Shown: piece by piece, positions 26,290-34,370 of the stretch | Layout: each line of letters opens with the position of its first letter | How positions within the stretch are numbered: the stretch's first letter is position 1 | Assembly: GCF_000422685.1 (NCBI RefSeq) | Contig: NZ_AUGN01000011.1 | Coordinates: 62,001-126,000, forward strand | Source of the DNA: Flavobacterium gelidilacus DSM 15343 | GTDB lineage: Bacteria; Bacteroidota; Bacteroidia; Flavobacteriales; Flavobacteriaceae | DNA length: 64,000 bases | Direction: 5' to 3' | Made by a program: the position numbers and the translations under genes | Notes under the pieces: generated by a model | What the model saw: the letters and a program-made list of their open reading frames with translations, nothing else | Database searches by the model: none | What the model was told of the DNA's origin: nothing

Positions 26290-27184
26290 ATTCTTTGGTT
26301 AATTCGATTTTGAATTTTCTTTGAACTTCTTCAGTTTTTTCATTTAAAGCCATTATGACTTTTTTCTGAAAATTAGAAGGATGATGTTTAGAGATGTTAT
26401 TTGTTGATTTTAAAGCAATATTAAAGTCTTCTTTGCTTAAATAATGAAATTTTGAATTCCATTTTTTTAAAGTAATTGATTTGAAAATAAAATCAATTGA
26501 AGTTCCAAACTTATTGCTAAACGTTAATTCTATAGTTTTAGTGAAAACAGGTTTTTTTATATTTTGAATATTTTCTAGAGTTGGTTGAAAATTAGAAAAA
26601 TAGGTTGAAATCCAATTGTTTTGATTAAAAAATTCTTCAAAAATTTCTTTTCCTTGTAAGGGAATAAGTGTTTTTAATTCGGTTGCTGTAAATCGATTTT
26701 TTTCTTCAATTTCCAATTGTTTTTCTGATACAAAATAGTTGACGCAGAAATATTTTCTCGAATTTAGTAGAAATATTTTTTTATAAAGCATTAAAAATGT
26801 TCTGCAAAGCCAAAGTTTGGAATGTTTTGTTATGACAAAAAAATCAATATCACTTTCGTTATCATAATAACCTTTTGACAAAGAACCAGAAACACCAACA
26901 GCTTTTACATAAGGAAATTTTGAAATAAACATGGCTCTTTCTTTGGCAATTACTAATGCTTTTTTAGCTTCAAGATTGCCTTTTATTCTTTTTGTAACAC
27001 TATGTAAGTCATTTGCATAAACAAAAAAACCATCAATATCAGTTATGATTTTTTCTTGCAACAAGTAATTTAATTCATCTTTTGTTTCTGATAAATCATT
27101 ATGTTTTGTGTAACTATGAATTTCTTCAATAGTCAAAGGATATCGAAAAATTGAAAAGTATAATATCGTTTTTAGACTTTGCAA
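26282..27184 (-). CDS. Winged-helix plus nucleotidyltransferase protein
   Basis: The 300-residue protein is the first gene of the cluster. Residues 1-60 look like a winged helix (SIFRYPLTIEEIHSYT). A minimal nucleotidyltransferase core follows: GVSGSLSKGYYDNESDIDFF, in which G100-S101 and D112-x-D114 are the nucleotide and metal site. The rest is helical. The start codon is TTG: an in-frame TAA lies two codons upstream and the next ATG is only at residue 85. Proteins of this type attach nucleotides to antibiotics, proteins or toxins; its target here is unknown. No strong promoter is visible in the 106 bases after polA. Confidence 0.75.
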   Translation of the reverse strand: MQSLKTILYFSIFRYPLTIEEIHSYTKHNDLSETKDELNYLLQEKIITDIDGFFVYANDLHSVTKRIKGNLEAKKALVIAKERAMFISKFPYVKAVGVSGSLSKGYYDNESDIDFFVITKHSKLWLCRTFLMLYKKIFLLNSRKYFCVNYFVSEKQLEIEEKNRFTATELKTLIPLQGKEIFEEFFNQNNWISTYFSNFQPTLENIQNIKKPVFTKTIELTFSNKFGTSIDFIFKSITLKKWNSKFHYLSKEDFNIALKSTNNISKHHPSNFQKKVIMALNEKTEEVQRKFKIELTKEYV

Positions 27185-27290
27185 GGCTTATTTTTTTGTT
27201 AAATATAATAAAATTACATTTTTAATTAGATGTATTTCTGTTTATTTAGTTGCTTTAAATTTGAAGTTAATATATAAGTGTTTCAAAAAA

Positions 27291-30143
27291 TCAATGTGCT
27301 TCAAGCCAATTTTTACCCATTCCTAAATCAACAATTAATGGGACATCTAGTTTAAAAGCGTTTTCCATTTCACTTTTTATCATGGGTTGAATTTTTTCTA
27401 ATTCGCTATTATGTACATCAAAAACAAGTTCATCATGTACTTGTAACAACATTTTTGATTTCCAGTTTTCTGCAATTAACCGCTTGTGAATGTTAATCAT
27501 GGCAATTTTGATAATATCTGCAGCACTTCCTTGTATTGGTGCATTTACTGCATTTCTTTCTGCTCCACCACGAACCATTGCGTTAGCCGAATTGATGTCT
27601 TTTAAATATCTTCTTCTGCCTAAAACCGTTTGAACATAGCCATTTTCTCTTGCAAAATCAACTTGCTCTGACATGTAAGCCTTTAGTTTTGGATAACTTT
27701 GATAATAAGCTTCAATTAAATCAGCAGCTTCTTTTCGTGATAAATCAGTTTGATTGCTTAATCCAAAAGCGGAAACACCATAAATGATTCCGAAATTAAC
27801 TGTTTTAGCATTGCTACGTTGTTCTTTAGTAACTTCTTCTAATGGAACATTAAATACTTTCGAAGCGGTACTTTTGTGAATATCTTCATTATTTTGAAAC
27901 GCTTTAATCATGTTTTCTTCACCAGATAAAGCAGCAATTATTCGAAGTTCTATTTGAGAATAATCGGCTGCTAGTAAAGTATAATTTTCATCACGCGCAA
28001 TAAATGCTTTTCTAATTTGTCTTCCTCTTTCTGTTCGAATAGGAATGTTTTGTAAATTCGGATTAGTAGAACTCAATCTTCCTGTTGCAGCAACTGTTTG
28101 CATATAATCTGTATGAACTCTTTTTGTTTTTGCATCAACTTGATTGGGTAAAGCATCGACATAAGTACTTTGTAATTTTACCAATTGTCTCCATTCTAAA
28201 ATATTGCGTACAATTTCGTTGTCTTTGGCTAAATAACTTAATACTTCTTCACCTGTAGCATATTGACCCGTTTTGGTTTTCTTTTGTTTTGGTCCACCAA
28301 TTTTTAGCTTGTCAAATAAAACTTCACCCAATTGTTTTGGTGACGCTAAATTGAAGGTTTCTCCAACCGTTTCATATATGTTTTGTTCTAAAGCATTACT
28401 CTCTTCAGCTAAATCTTTTGACATTGCTTTTAAAAAGTCAACATCTAAATTGATCCCTTCTTTTTCCATATCAGCTAAAACTTCAACTAATGGAATTTCG
28501 ATTTCATCAAATAATTTTTTTGTGCCTACTTTTTCTAAAATAGGCTGAAAGTGTTCTTTTAATTGATATGTAATATCTGCATCTTCAACAGCATATTCTT
28601 TTACTTCTTCTAAAGGAACGTCTTTCATTGATTTTTGGTTTTTTCCTTTTTTTCCAATTAATTCTTCAATACTTTTTGGACTATATTTTAAATAGGTTTC
28701 ACTTAAAATATCCATATTGTGACGCATATCTGGATTAATCAAATAATGAGCAATCATTGTGTCAAATAATTTACCTTTTACTGTAATATTATAATTTGAA
28801 AGAATTTTTAAATCATATTTTAAGTTCTGACCTATTTTTTCAATTGCTTCATTTTCGAAAAATGGTTTTATTTTTTCAATAAGGACTAAAGCTTCGTCTT
28901 GATTTTCTGGAAATGGAACGTAAAATCCTTTTCCTTTTTCGTATGAAAATGCAATTCCGACTAATTCAGCATTTAAAGCATCTAAACCAGTAGTTTCAGT
29001 ATCAAAACACACAGAAGTCTGATTTTGTAAATTTTGAAGTAATAATTTCAAAGCCAAATCACCTTGAATTATTTGATAAAAATGTTCTGTGTTTTCTAAA
29101 GTCGCATAAAAGGAAGAAGTACTAGAAATATCATTAGAATCATCTGAAAACCCGAATAAATCCATTTGATCATCATTTTTTGGTACTGCTTTTCTAGCTG
29201 GTTTTGGAGTTTCACCATTGTTTGGAATATCGTTGGTGTTTATTTCATCATAATCGCTTCCATCTCTAAATAATTTGTCAAACTGTTCTTGCATTCTTCT
29301 AAACTCCAATTCCTGAAAAATAGCTTCTGTTTTTTCAACATCAGGCTTTGATAGTTCAAAGTCATTTTCATTAAAAATTACCGGACAATCGAGTAGAATA
29401 GTGGCTAATTTTTTAGAAAGTAATCCTAATTCCTTATTGGCTTCAATGTTTTCTTTCATTTTGCCTTTAAGTTCATGTGTGCTTTCTAGTAATTTTTCCA
29501 TAGAGCCATATTGCGCTAAGAATTTTTTGGCTGTTTTTTCTCCAACACCAGGTAATCCCGGAATATTATCGGCAGAATCTCCCATCATACCTAAAAAGTC
29601 TATTACTTGTAAAGGATGTGTTATTTCAAATTTTGCTTGAACTTCTGGAACTCCCCAAATTTCAATTCCATTACCCATTCTTGCGGGTTTGTACATGAAA
29701 ATATTTTCAGACACTAATTGAGCAAAATCTTTATCTGGAGTTACCATAAAAACTTGAAAACCTTCTTTTTCGGCTTGTTTTGCAAGTGTTCCTATTAAAT
29801 CATCAGCTTCAAAACCTGCTTGTTCCATAATTGGAATGTGCATAGCTTTTAATAAATCTTGGATATATGGGATAGCAATTTTGATGGCTTCTGGAGTTGC
29901 ATCACGATTGGCTTTATATTCTGGAAACATTTCGTTTCTTAAATCGCTTCCTCCTTTATCAAATGCAACAGCCAAATGATCTGGTTTTTCACGTTTTATC
30001 ACATCCATTAAAGAATTCATAAATCCCATTATGGCAGAAGTGTCCATTCCTTTAGAGTTAATTCTTGGATTTTTGATAAAAGCATAATAGCCTCTAAATA
30101 TTAAAGCATAAGCATCGAGAAGGAATAGACGTTTTTGTGACAT
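27291..30143 (-). CDS. polA: DNA polymerase I
   Basis: The 950-residue protein has three domains. The 5'-3' exonuclease (1 to about 290) opens LFLLDAYALIFRGYYAFIK and includes GLPGVGEKTAKKFLAQYGS. The 3'-5' proofreading domain (about 350-540) keeps CFDTETTGLDALNAELVGIA and EYAVEDADITYQLKEH, so the metal-binding acids are intact, unlike in Taq polymerase. The polymerase domain has ADYSQIELRIIAALSGEE, RSNAKTVNFGIIYGVSAFG and LLQVHDELVFDV. It removes Okazaki primers and fills repair gaps. It is transcribed alone. Confidence 0.97.
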   Translation of the reverse strand: MSQKRLFLLDAYALIFRGYYAFIKNPRINSKGMDTSAIMGFMNSLMDVIKREKPDHLAVAFDKGGSDLRNEMFPEYKANRDATPEAIKIAIPYIQDLLKAMHIPIMEQAGFEADDLIGTLAKQAEKEGFQVFMVTPDKDFAQLVSENIFMYKPARMGNGIEIWGVPEVQAKFEITHPLQVIDFLGMMGDSADNIPGLPGVGEKTAKKFLAQYGSMEKLLESTHELKGKMKENIEANKELGLLSKKLATILLDCPVIFNENDFELSKPDVEKTEAIFQELEFRRMQEQFDKLFRDGSDYDEINTNDIPNNGETPKPARKAVPKNDDQMDLFGFSDDSNDISSTSSFYATLENTEHFYQIIQGDLALKLLLQNLQNQTSVCFDTETTGLDALNAELVGIAFSYEKGKGFYVPFPENQDEALVLIEKIKPFFENEAIEKIGQNLKYDLKILSNYNITVKGKLFDTMIAHYLINPDMRHNMDILSETYLKYSPKSIEELIGKKGKNQKSMKDVPLEEVKEYAVEDADITYQLKEHFQPILEKVGTKKLFDEIEIPLVEVLADMEKEGINLDVDFLKAMSKDLAEESNALEQNIYETVGETFNLASPKQLGEVLFDKLKIGGPKQKKTKTGQYATGEEVLSYLAKDNEIVRNILEWRQLVKLQSTYVDALPNQVDAKTKRVHTDYMQTVAATGRLSSTNPNLQNIPIRTERGRQIRKAFIARDENYTLLAADYSQIELRIIAALSGEENMIKAFQNNEDIHKSTASKVFNVPLEEVTKEQRSNAKTVNFGIIYGVSAFGLSNQTDLSRKEAADLIEAYYQSYPKLKAYMSEQVDFARENGYVQTVLGRRRYLKDINSANAMVRGGAERNAVNAPIQGSAADIIKIAMINIHKRLIAENWKSKMLLQVHDELVFDVHNSELEKIQPMIKSEMENAFKLDVPLIVDLGMGKNWLEAH

Positions 30144-30264
30144 GGTTCTGAAATTTGTTTTAAAACGTAAAAATACAATACTTTATTAAATATCACTTTG
30201 TTAAATTTGATTAAATAAATAGTGTATTTAAAGCGGAGTTAGTTACTTTGTAAAAAAATATATT

Positions 30265-31497
30265 ATGCTTCGTTGGTTAATTCCGCTTATAATCATTGCT
30301 GTAATTGAATTTTATTCGTTTCAAGCCATAAGAACAGTTTCAAAATCTAAAGCTGTCTTAATTTTTTACATAGTTATAACATTAGTTGTTTTAGGTTATA
30401 TAATTTATCAATTTACCCAGTTTGATAGAGGTGTGGGACAAACCCAACAGTCTTTATTTACAATGGGTTTATTCTTGTTGTTTATGGTTCCAAAAATATT
30501 GATAAGTGTAATGTTATTTGGAGAAGATATTTTTAGATTCTTTAAAGGTGTTATTGTTTATTTTGTAGGAGACAATAATGAAGGAAAATTTATGCCCACA
30601 AGACGAAGGTTTGTTAGTCAAATTGCTTTAGGGATTGCTACAATTCCATTTGCATCATTATTATACGGAATGACAATAGGGAAATATAATTTTAAAGTCA
30701 TTAAACAAACCTTGTTTTTTCCAGATTTACCTGAATCTTTTGACGGAACAACCATAACTCAAATATCAGATATACACAGTGGAAGTTTTGATAATCCTGA
30801 AAAAATACAATATGCAATCGATTTAATTAATGAACAAAATAGTGACATGGTTTTGTTTACTGGTGATATTGTAAATACGCATGCAAAAGAAATGCATCCT
30901 TGGATTGAAACGTTTAAAAAAATACATAATCCAGTTTTAGGAAAATATTCAATACTAGGAAATCATGATTATGGCGAATATAGTGATTGGGATTCTGAAA
31001 AAGATAAAGAAGATAATTTTGAAGCAATAAAAGACCTACATCGTCAAATTGATTTTAAATTATTGCTCAATGAAAATATAAAAATTCAAAAAGAGAATGA
31101 TTCAATTCGTTTAGTTGGTGTTGAAAACTGGGGAAAACATTTCAAAAAAGCTGGCGATTTAAAGTTAGCATCACAAGGTCTGTTAAAAGAAGATTTTAAA
31201 ATTTTAATGTCTCATGATCCAAGTCATTGGGATGCTGAGGTTCAACATGATGAAAATAATTATCATTTAACTTTATCTGGACATACTCATGGTTTCCAAT
31301 TTGGTATAGAAATTCCGGGTTGGTTAAAATGGAGTCCTGTGCAATATGTGTATAAACAATGGGCAGGGTTGTACGAAAATAAGGGCAGATATGTATACGT
31401 TAATCGTGGTTTTGGCTTTCATGCTTATCCTGGAAGAGTGGGTATTATGCCCGAAATTACGGTTATCACTTTAAAAAATAAAGGTTTAACCGTATAA
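30265..31497 (+). CDS. Membrane-anchored calcineurin-like metallophosphoesterase
   Basis: The 410-residue protein has about three to four N-terminal transmembrane helices (residues 1 to about 130), then a cytosolic or periplasmic metallophosphoesterase domain. The metal-binding motifs are complete: ISDIHSGSF, VLFTGDIVNTH, YSILGNHDYGEY, LMSHDPSHWD and LTLSGHTHGFQFG. This layout matches YkoQ/YaeI-type enzymes, some of which hydrolyse UDP-2,3-diacylglucosamine or phospholipids. The specific substrate is not assignable. It is divergent from polA. Confidence 0.88.
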   Translation: MLRWLIPLIIIAVIEFYSFQAIRTVSKSKAVLIFYIVITLVVLGYIIYQFTQFDRGVGQTQQSLFTMGLFLLFMVPKILISVMLFGEDIFRFFKGVIVYFVGDNNEGKFMPTRRRFVSQIALGIATIPFASLLYGMTIGKYNFKVIKQTLFFPDLPESFDGTTITQISDIHSGSFDNPEKIQYAIDLINEQNSDMVLFTGDIVNTHAKEMHPWIETFKKIHNPVLGKYSILGNHDYGEYSDWDSEKDKEDNFEAIKDLHRQIDFKLLLNENIKIQKENDSIRLVGVENWGKHFKKAGDLKLASQGLLKEDFKILMSHDPSHWDAEVQHDENNYHLTLSGHTHGFQFGIEIPGWLKWSPVQYVYKQWAGLYENKGRYVYVNRGFGFHAYPGRVGIMPEITVITLKNKGLTV

Positions 31498-31658
31498 TTT
31501 CCACCATATTTTTTATAATTTTAATTTTTGTTAACTATTTTTATTGTTTAAAATATTTATAAATATCTGAAAATCAAACAATTGAATTTTTATTTTATAT
31601 TTAGCAACACGATTTTTTGTATTTTAAATATTTTTTTTTAAAACCGAAAACGCACTTT

Positions 31659-31689
31659 AACCGATTAATATACTTTTAATCGGTTTTTT
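31659..31689 (+). terminator. Hairpin with T run before the surface-protein gene
   Basis: AACCGATTAA (31659-31668) pairs with TTAATCGGTT (31676-31685), followed by TTTT. It is 162 bases past the phosphoesterase stop and just upstream of the next gene. A near-consensus -7 box (TATATTTA, 31596-31603) lies before it, so it could also act as a leader attenuator. Confidence 0.65.
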
Positions 31690-31728
31690 GTTTGTATGTT
31701 TGTCTCGATAACATTAAATATGATCGTG

Positions 31729-33198
31729 ATGAAAAAGACTTTTTATATACTGATTAGAAGCATTATTTGTTCATTTATGCTTTTCTTTTCAACGCAAAAT
31801 GTAAATGCACAAGTTGGTATTGGAACTACTTCTCCAGCTGCTAGTTCTATGTTAGATATTTCATCTACAACTTCGGGTCTTTTGACTCCAAGAATGACGA
31901 CTACACAAAGGACAGCAATATCTTCGCCTGCCGACGGATTAATTGTTTATGATACTGTCTTAAAATCTTTTTATTATTACAATACTGCAACTTCTTCTTG
32001 GGTTAGAATTAATAGTGGATCTGCAACTAGAACAAATTTTGCGAGAATACAGACTGAAGCAGATTTGATAGCTTCTTCTACTATTGTTTCGGGCAATTAT
32101 CAGTTGAACACTAATACTTTTTATGAAATAAACGGTACCATAACTCTAACCAAACCTATAGATTTAAACAATGCGTATGTTGCGGGATTAGATGCAAACG
32201 AAGATATTTTACAGTTTACTGGAGGGGTTGTATTTAAAGGTAATACTGGTGGAAGTATAAAAAACGTTACTTTAAAAGGAGCCAAAGCTTTTGAAATTAC
32301 CGGTCCAGGAATAGCAACTGCTTCCTCTCTTTTGGTTCAGAATACGATAATAGTAGGAATGACAACTAGTGTAGGAAGTATTTCTGGTTTAGGTCTTTAT
32401 TATGGTGGAATTGTTCAGTTTGTAAGTAATGTAAATGGAATAACTTATTCTAATATTGGTAATTGTTTGTTAGATAATCAAGCATGGCTAAGCTCAAATA
32501 GTGGAACTTTTGAAAAATTTACCGGTACGTTTGGACTAATCGAAAAAGGAAGTGGTTTCAGTACTGTTGACGGTGCTGATGTAGCAATGGATGTTAGTAC
32601 TTCTGGTCTAACTGTTGGAACAGGAACGTTAGAAGGAACTGTGTTTTCAGGAACAACTACTGCAACTGAAGGTTATATTAAGGAGTATAGTGCAGCACAA
32701 ACTTACACAGGTTATAATTTTAGTAACACGTGGTCTGTTAGCTCACCAGGAATTCCTCGAGAAAGTGATGACGCAGCAACTGGAAATTTGTATTATCAGA
32801 GTTCAAGTATAGTAACTATTACTAATACAACTCCTTTTAAGTTGCCTGTAAATACTAATTCAATTAGGCTTTTTCGAACTGCTGAGGGTACTGGCGGCAA
32901 TAGTGAAAATCGTTTAATATATAAAGGTGAGGATAGAAGAGCATTAAATGTATTGGGTGCATTATCTTTTACTGCAACTGGTGGAAGCCGTTATATTTTT
33001 TCAATATATAAAAATGGAGGTGTTGTGGTTGGAAGTGAGGTAGAAATTGATGTAACAACAACAAATGCTAGGCAATCTGTGTCAATAATAGGTACAGTTG
33101 ATGTCGCAAAAAATGACTATATTGAAATATATGTGCAAAAAGTTACGGCTGGGAATGAACAGTTTTTAATTACATCATATAATTTAATTTTTAACTAA
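31729..33198 (+). CDS. Secreted surface protein, adhesin-like
   Basis: I start at the ATG at 31729 because MKKTFYILIRSIICSFMLFF is a clean signal peptide. The frame also opens at 31696 and 31720. The mature part begins AQVGIGTTSPAASSMLDISS and LLTPRMTTTQRTAIS, a very common opening of Bacteroidota surface and tail-fibre-like proteins. The middle is Gly/Thr/Ser-rich (LEGTVFSGTTTATEG), suggesting a beta-helix. No C-terminal T9SS signal was seen. The function is unknown beyond probable cell-surface location. Confidence 0.7.
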   Translation: MKKTFYILIRSIICSFMLFFSTQNVNAQVGIGTTSPAASSMLDISSTTSGLLTPRMTTTQRTAISSPADGLIVYDTVLKSFYYYNTATSSWVRINSGSATRTNFARIQTEADLIASSTIVSGNYQLNTNTFYEINGTITLTKPIDLNNAYVAGLDANEDILQFTGGVVFKGNTGGSIKNVTLKGAKAFEITGPGIATASSLLVQNTIIVGMTTSVGSISGLGLYYGGIVQFVSNVNGITYSNIGNCLLDNQAWLSSNSGTFEKFTGTFGLIEKGSGFSTVDGADVAMDVSTSGLTVGTGTLEGTVFSGTTTATEGYIKEYSAAQTYTGYNFSNTWSVSSPGIPRESDDAATGNLYYQSSSIVTITNTTPFKLPVNTNSIRLFRTAEGTGGNSENRLIYKGEDRRALNVLGALSFTATGGSRYIFSIYKNGGVVVGSEVEIDVTTTNARQSVSIIGTVDVAKNDYIEIYVQKVTAGNEQFLITSYNLIFN

Positions 33199-33289
33199 TT
33201 GATTTGATTTTTGCTATCACGTATTGTGTAAAATCAAGTTGTAGTTTTTTAATAAGAATCTATTGAAGCGATTATGTGATTTCGAAACA

Positions 33290-33312
33290 TATCGTAAAAA
33301 ACGATAATTTTT
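33290..33312 (+). terminator. Terminator after the surface-protein gene
   Basis: TATCGT (33290-33295), a five-A loop, ACGATA (33301-33306), then ATTTTTT. The 6-bp stem lies 92 bases past the stop. A -7 box for the next gene (TACATTTG, 33335-33342) follows closely. Confidence 0.6.
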
Positions 33313-33334
33313 TATATTATATCATAGAAAATAC

Positions 33335-33342
33335 TACATTTG
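33335..33342 (+). promoter_or_regulatory. -7 box of the thioredoxin-fold gene
   Basis: TACATTTG is a full TAnnTTTG match, 53 bases before the ATG at 33396. TTTA about 20 bases upstream (33311-33314) is a weak -33 element inside the terminator T tract. Confidence 0.5.
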
Positions 33343-33395
33343 TACAATAAATTGTATGGTGAAATTAAATTTTTACTATAAATAACATCAAATTT

Positions 33396-33692
33396 ATGTC
33401 AAAATTTGGAGAACTTATAGATGCTCAAGTTCCTGTTTTGTTAGATTTTTTTACAGAATGGAATGAGCCTTCAATTGCAATGAACGAAGTAATTCGTCAT
33501 GTAGCAGCAGCGCTTGGTGATAAAGCCAAAGTTATAAAAATTGATATTGACAAAAATCAAGAACTTGCAGAAGCACTTCGTATTAAAGGTTTGCCTACTT
33601 TGATGATTTACAAATCGGGTCAAATGGTTTGGAGACAAAGCGGTGAATTAGATGCTAATACTTTGATAAGCATCGTAAAAGAGCAAGCTTAA
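33396..33692 (+). CDS. Thioredoxin-fold protein without cysteines
   Basis: The 98-residue protein has an unmistakable thioredoxin fold: VPVLLDFFTEW, AKVIKIDIDKNQELAEAL, and cis-proline 67 in IKGLPTLMIYKSGQ. The active site WCGPC is replaced by W22-N-E-P-S26, and there is not a single cysteine in the protein. It cannot do dithiol exchange, so it is more likely a chaperone-like or scaffold protein. It converges on the polysaccharide deacetylase gene with a 4-base overlap of the 3' ends. Confidence 0.88.
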   Translation: MSKFGELIDAQVPVLLDFFTEWNEPSIAMNEVIRHVAAALGDKAKVIKIDIDKNQELAEALRIKGLPTLMIYKSGQMVWRQSGELDANTLISIVKEQA

Positions 33693-34318
33693 TTTATCGT
33701 ATCAAAAACAAATCCTTTTTCTTTTAGAAGTTTTATTGCTTTGGGTAAAGTATACTCAAGGTTTTTCTGTGCTTTCAAACTATCATGAAAAACTAAAATA
33801 CTTCCAGAAGCTGTTCTTTTGGTGTTTTCTAGGCATTTTTCGGGCGAAATGGCTTGATCGTAGTCTTTACTTAAAACATCCCACATTATTATTTTAAAAC
33901 CTTTTAATCTAAGCAATCTAGTTTGATTGGGTTTTATCTTTCCATAAGGAGGACGAAATAATAATGATTGATGTCTGTCGATTGCTGATTGTTGAATGAT
34001 AGTACTGCATAAATCAATATTTTCAACATATCTTTTTGATGCTGTTTTCCATCCTTTTAAATGATTAAATGTGTGATTTCCTATGGAATGACCAGCTTTA
34101 ATTGTTTTTTTGAATATTTCAGGATACTTTTCAATGTTATTTCCAATACAGAAAAATGTAGCTTTAATGTTTTCCTTTTCAAGTATATCTAAAACCCATT
34201 CTGTTATTAAAGGTGTTGGACCGTCATCAAATGTTAGATATATTTTATTTTCAGCATTTGGAATATCCCAAACCTGATTGTAAAATATTTTTTTAATGAA
34301 TTTTGGAACTTTTACCAT
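33689..34318 (-). CDS. Polysaccharide deacetylase (NodB domain)
   Basis: The 209-residue protein is a NodB-homology carbohydrate esterase. IYLTFDDGPTP carries the catalytic base and metal Asp, GHSIGNHTFNHLKGW carries the H-x3-H metal ligands, and LLFRPPYGK is motif 3. LVFHDSLKAQ near the C-terminus supplies the last His. It removes N-acetyl groups from a glycan such as peptidoglycan or surface polysaccharide. No signal peptide is evident, though a short N-terminal basic region is present. It lies just after the terminator of the DUF2723 gene. Confidence 0.92.
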   Translation of the reverse strand: MVKVPKFIKKIFYNQVWDIPNAENKIYLTFDDGPTPLITEWVLDILEKENIKATFFCIGNNIEKYPEIFKKTIKAGHSIGNHTFNHLKGWKTASKRYVENIDLCSTIIQQSAIDRHQSLLFRPPYGKIKPNQTRLLRLKGFKIIMWDVLSKDYDQAISPEKCLENTKRTASGSILVFHDSLKAQKNLEYTLPKAIKLLKEKGFVFDTIN

Positions 34319-34323
34319 ATAAA

Positions 34324-34355
34324 TAAAAAACCTAATAAGTTTTTGTCTTATTAGG
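34324..34355 (-). terminator. Terminator of the DUF2723 gene
   Basis: CCTAATAAG (34331-34339) pairs with CTTATTAGG (34347-34355). On the minus strand a T run follows. It starts 16 bases past the stop of the gene ending at 34371. Confidence 0.8.
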
Positions 34356-34370
34356 CTTTGAATTATTAAA

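Noticed and set aside
14610..27184. Horizontally acquired genomic island bounded by mobile elements
   Set aside because: No integrase, transposase, tRNA junction or flanking direct repeat was seen, and base composition appears as AT-rich as the surroundings.
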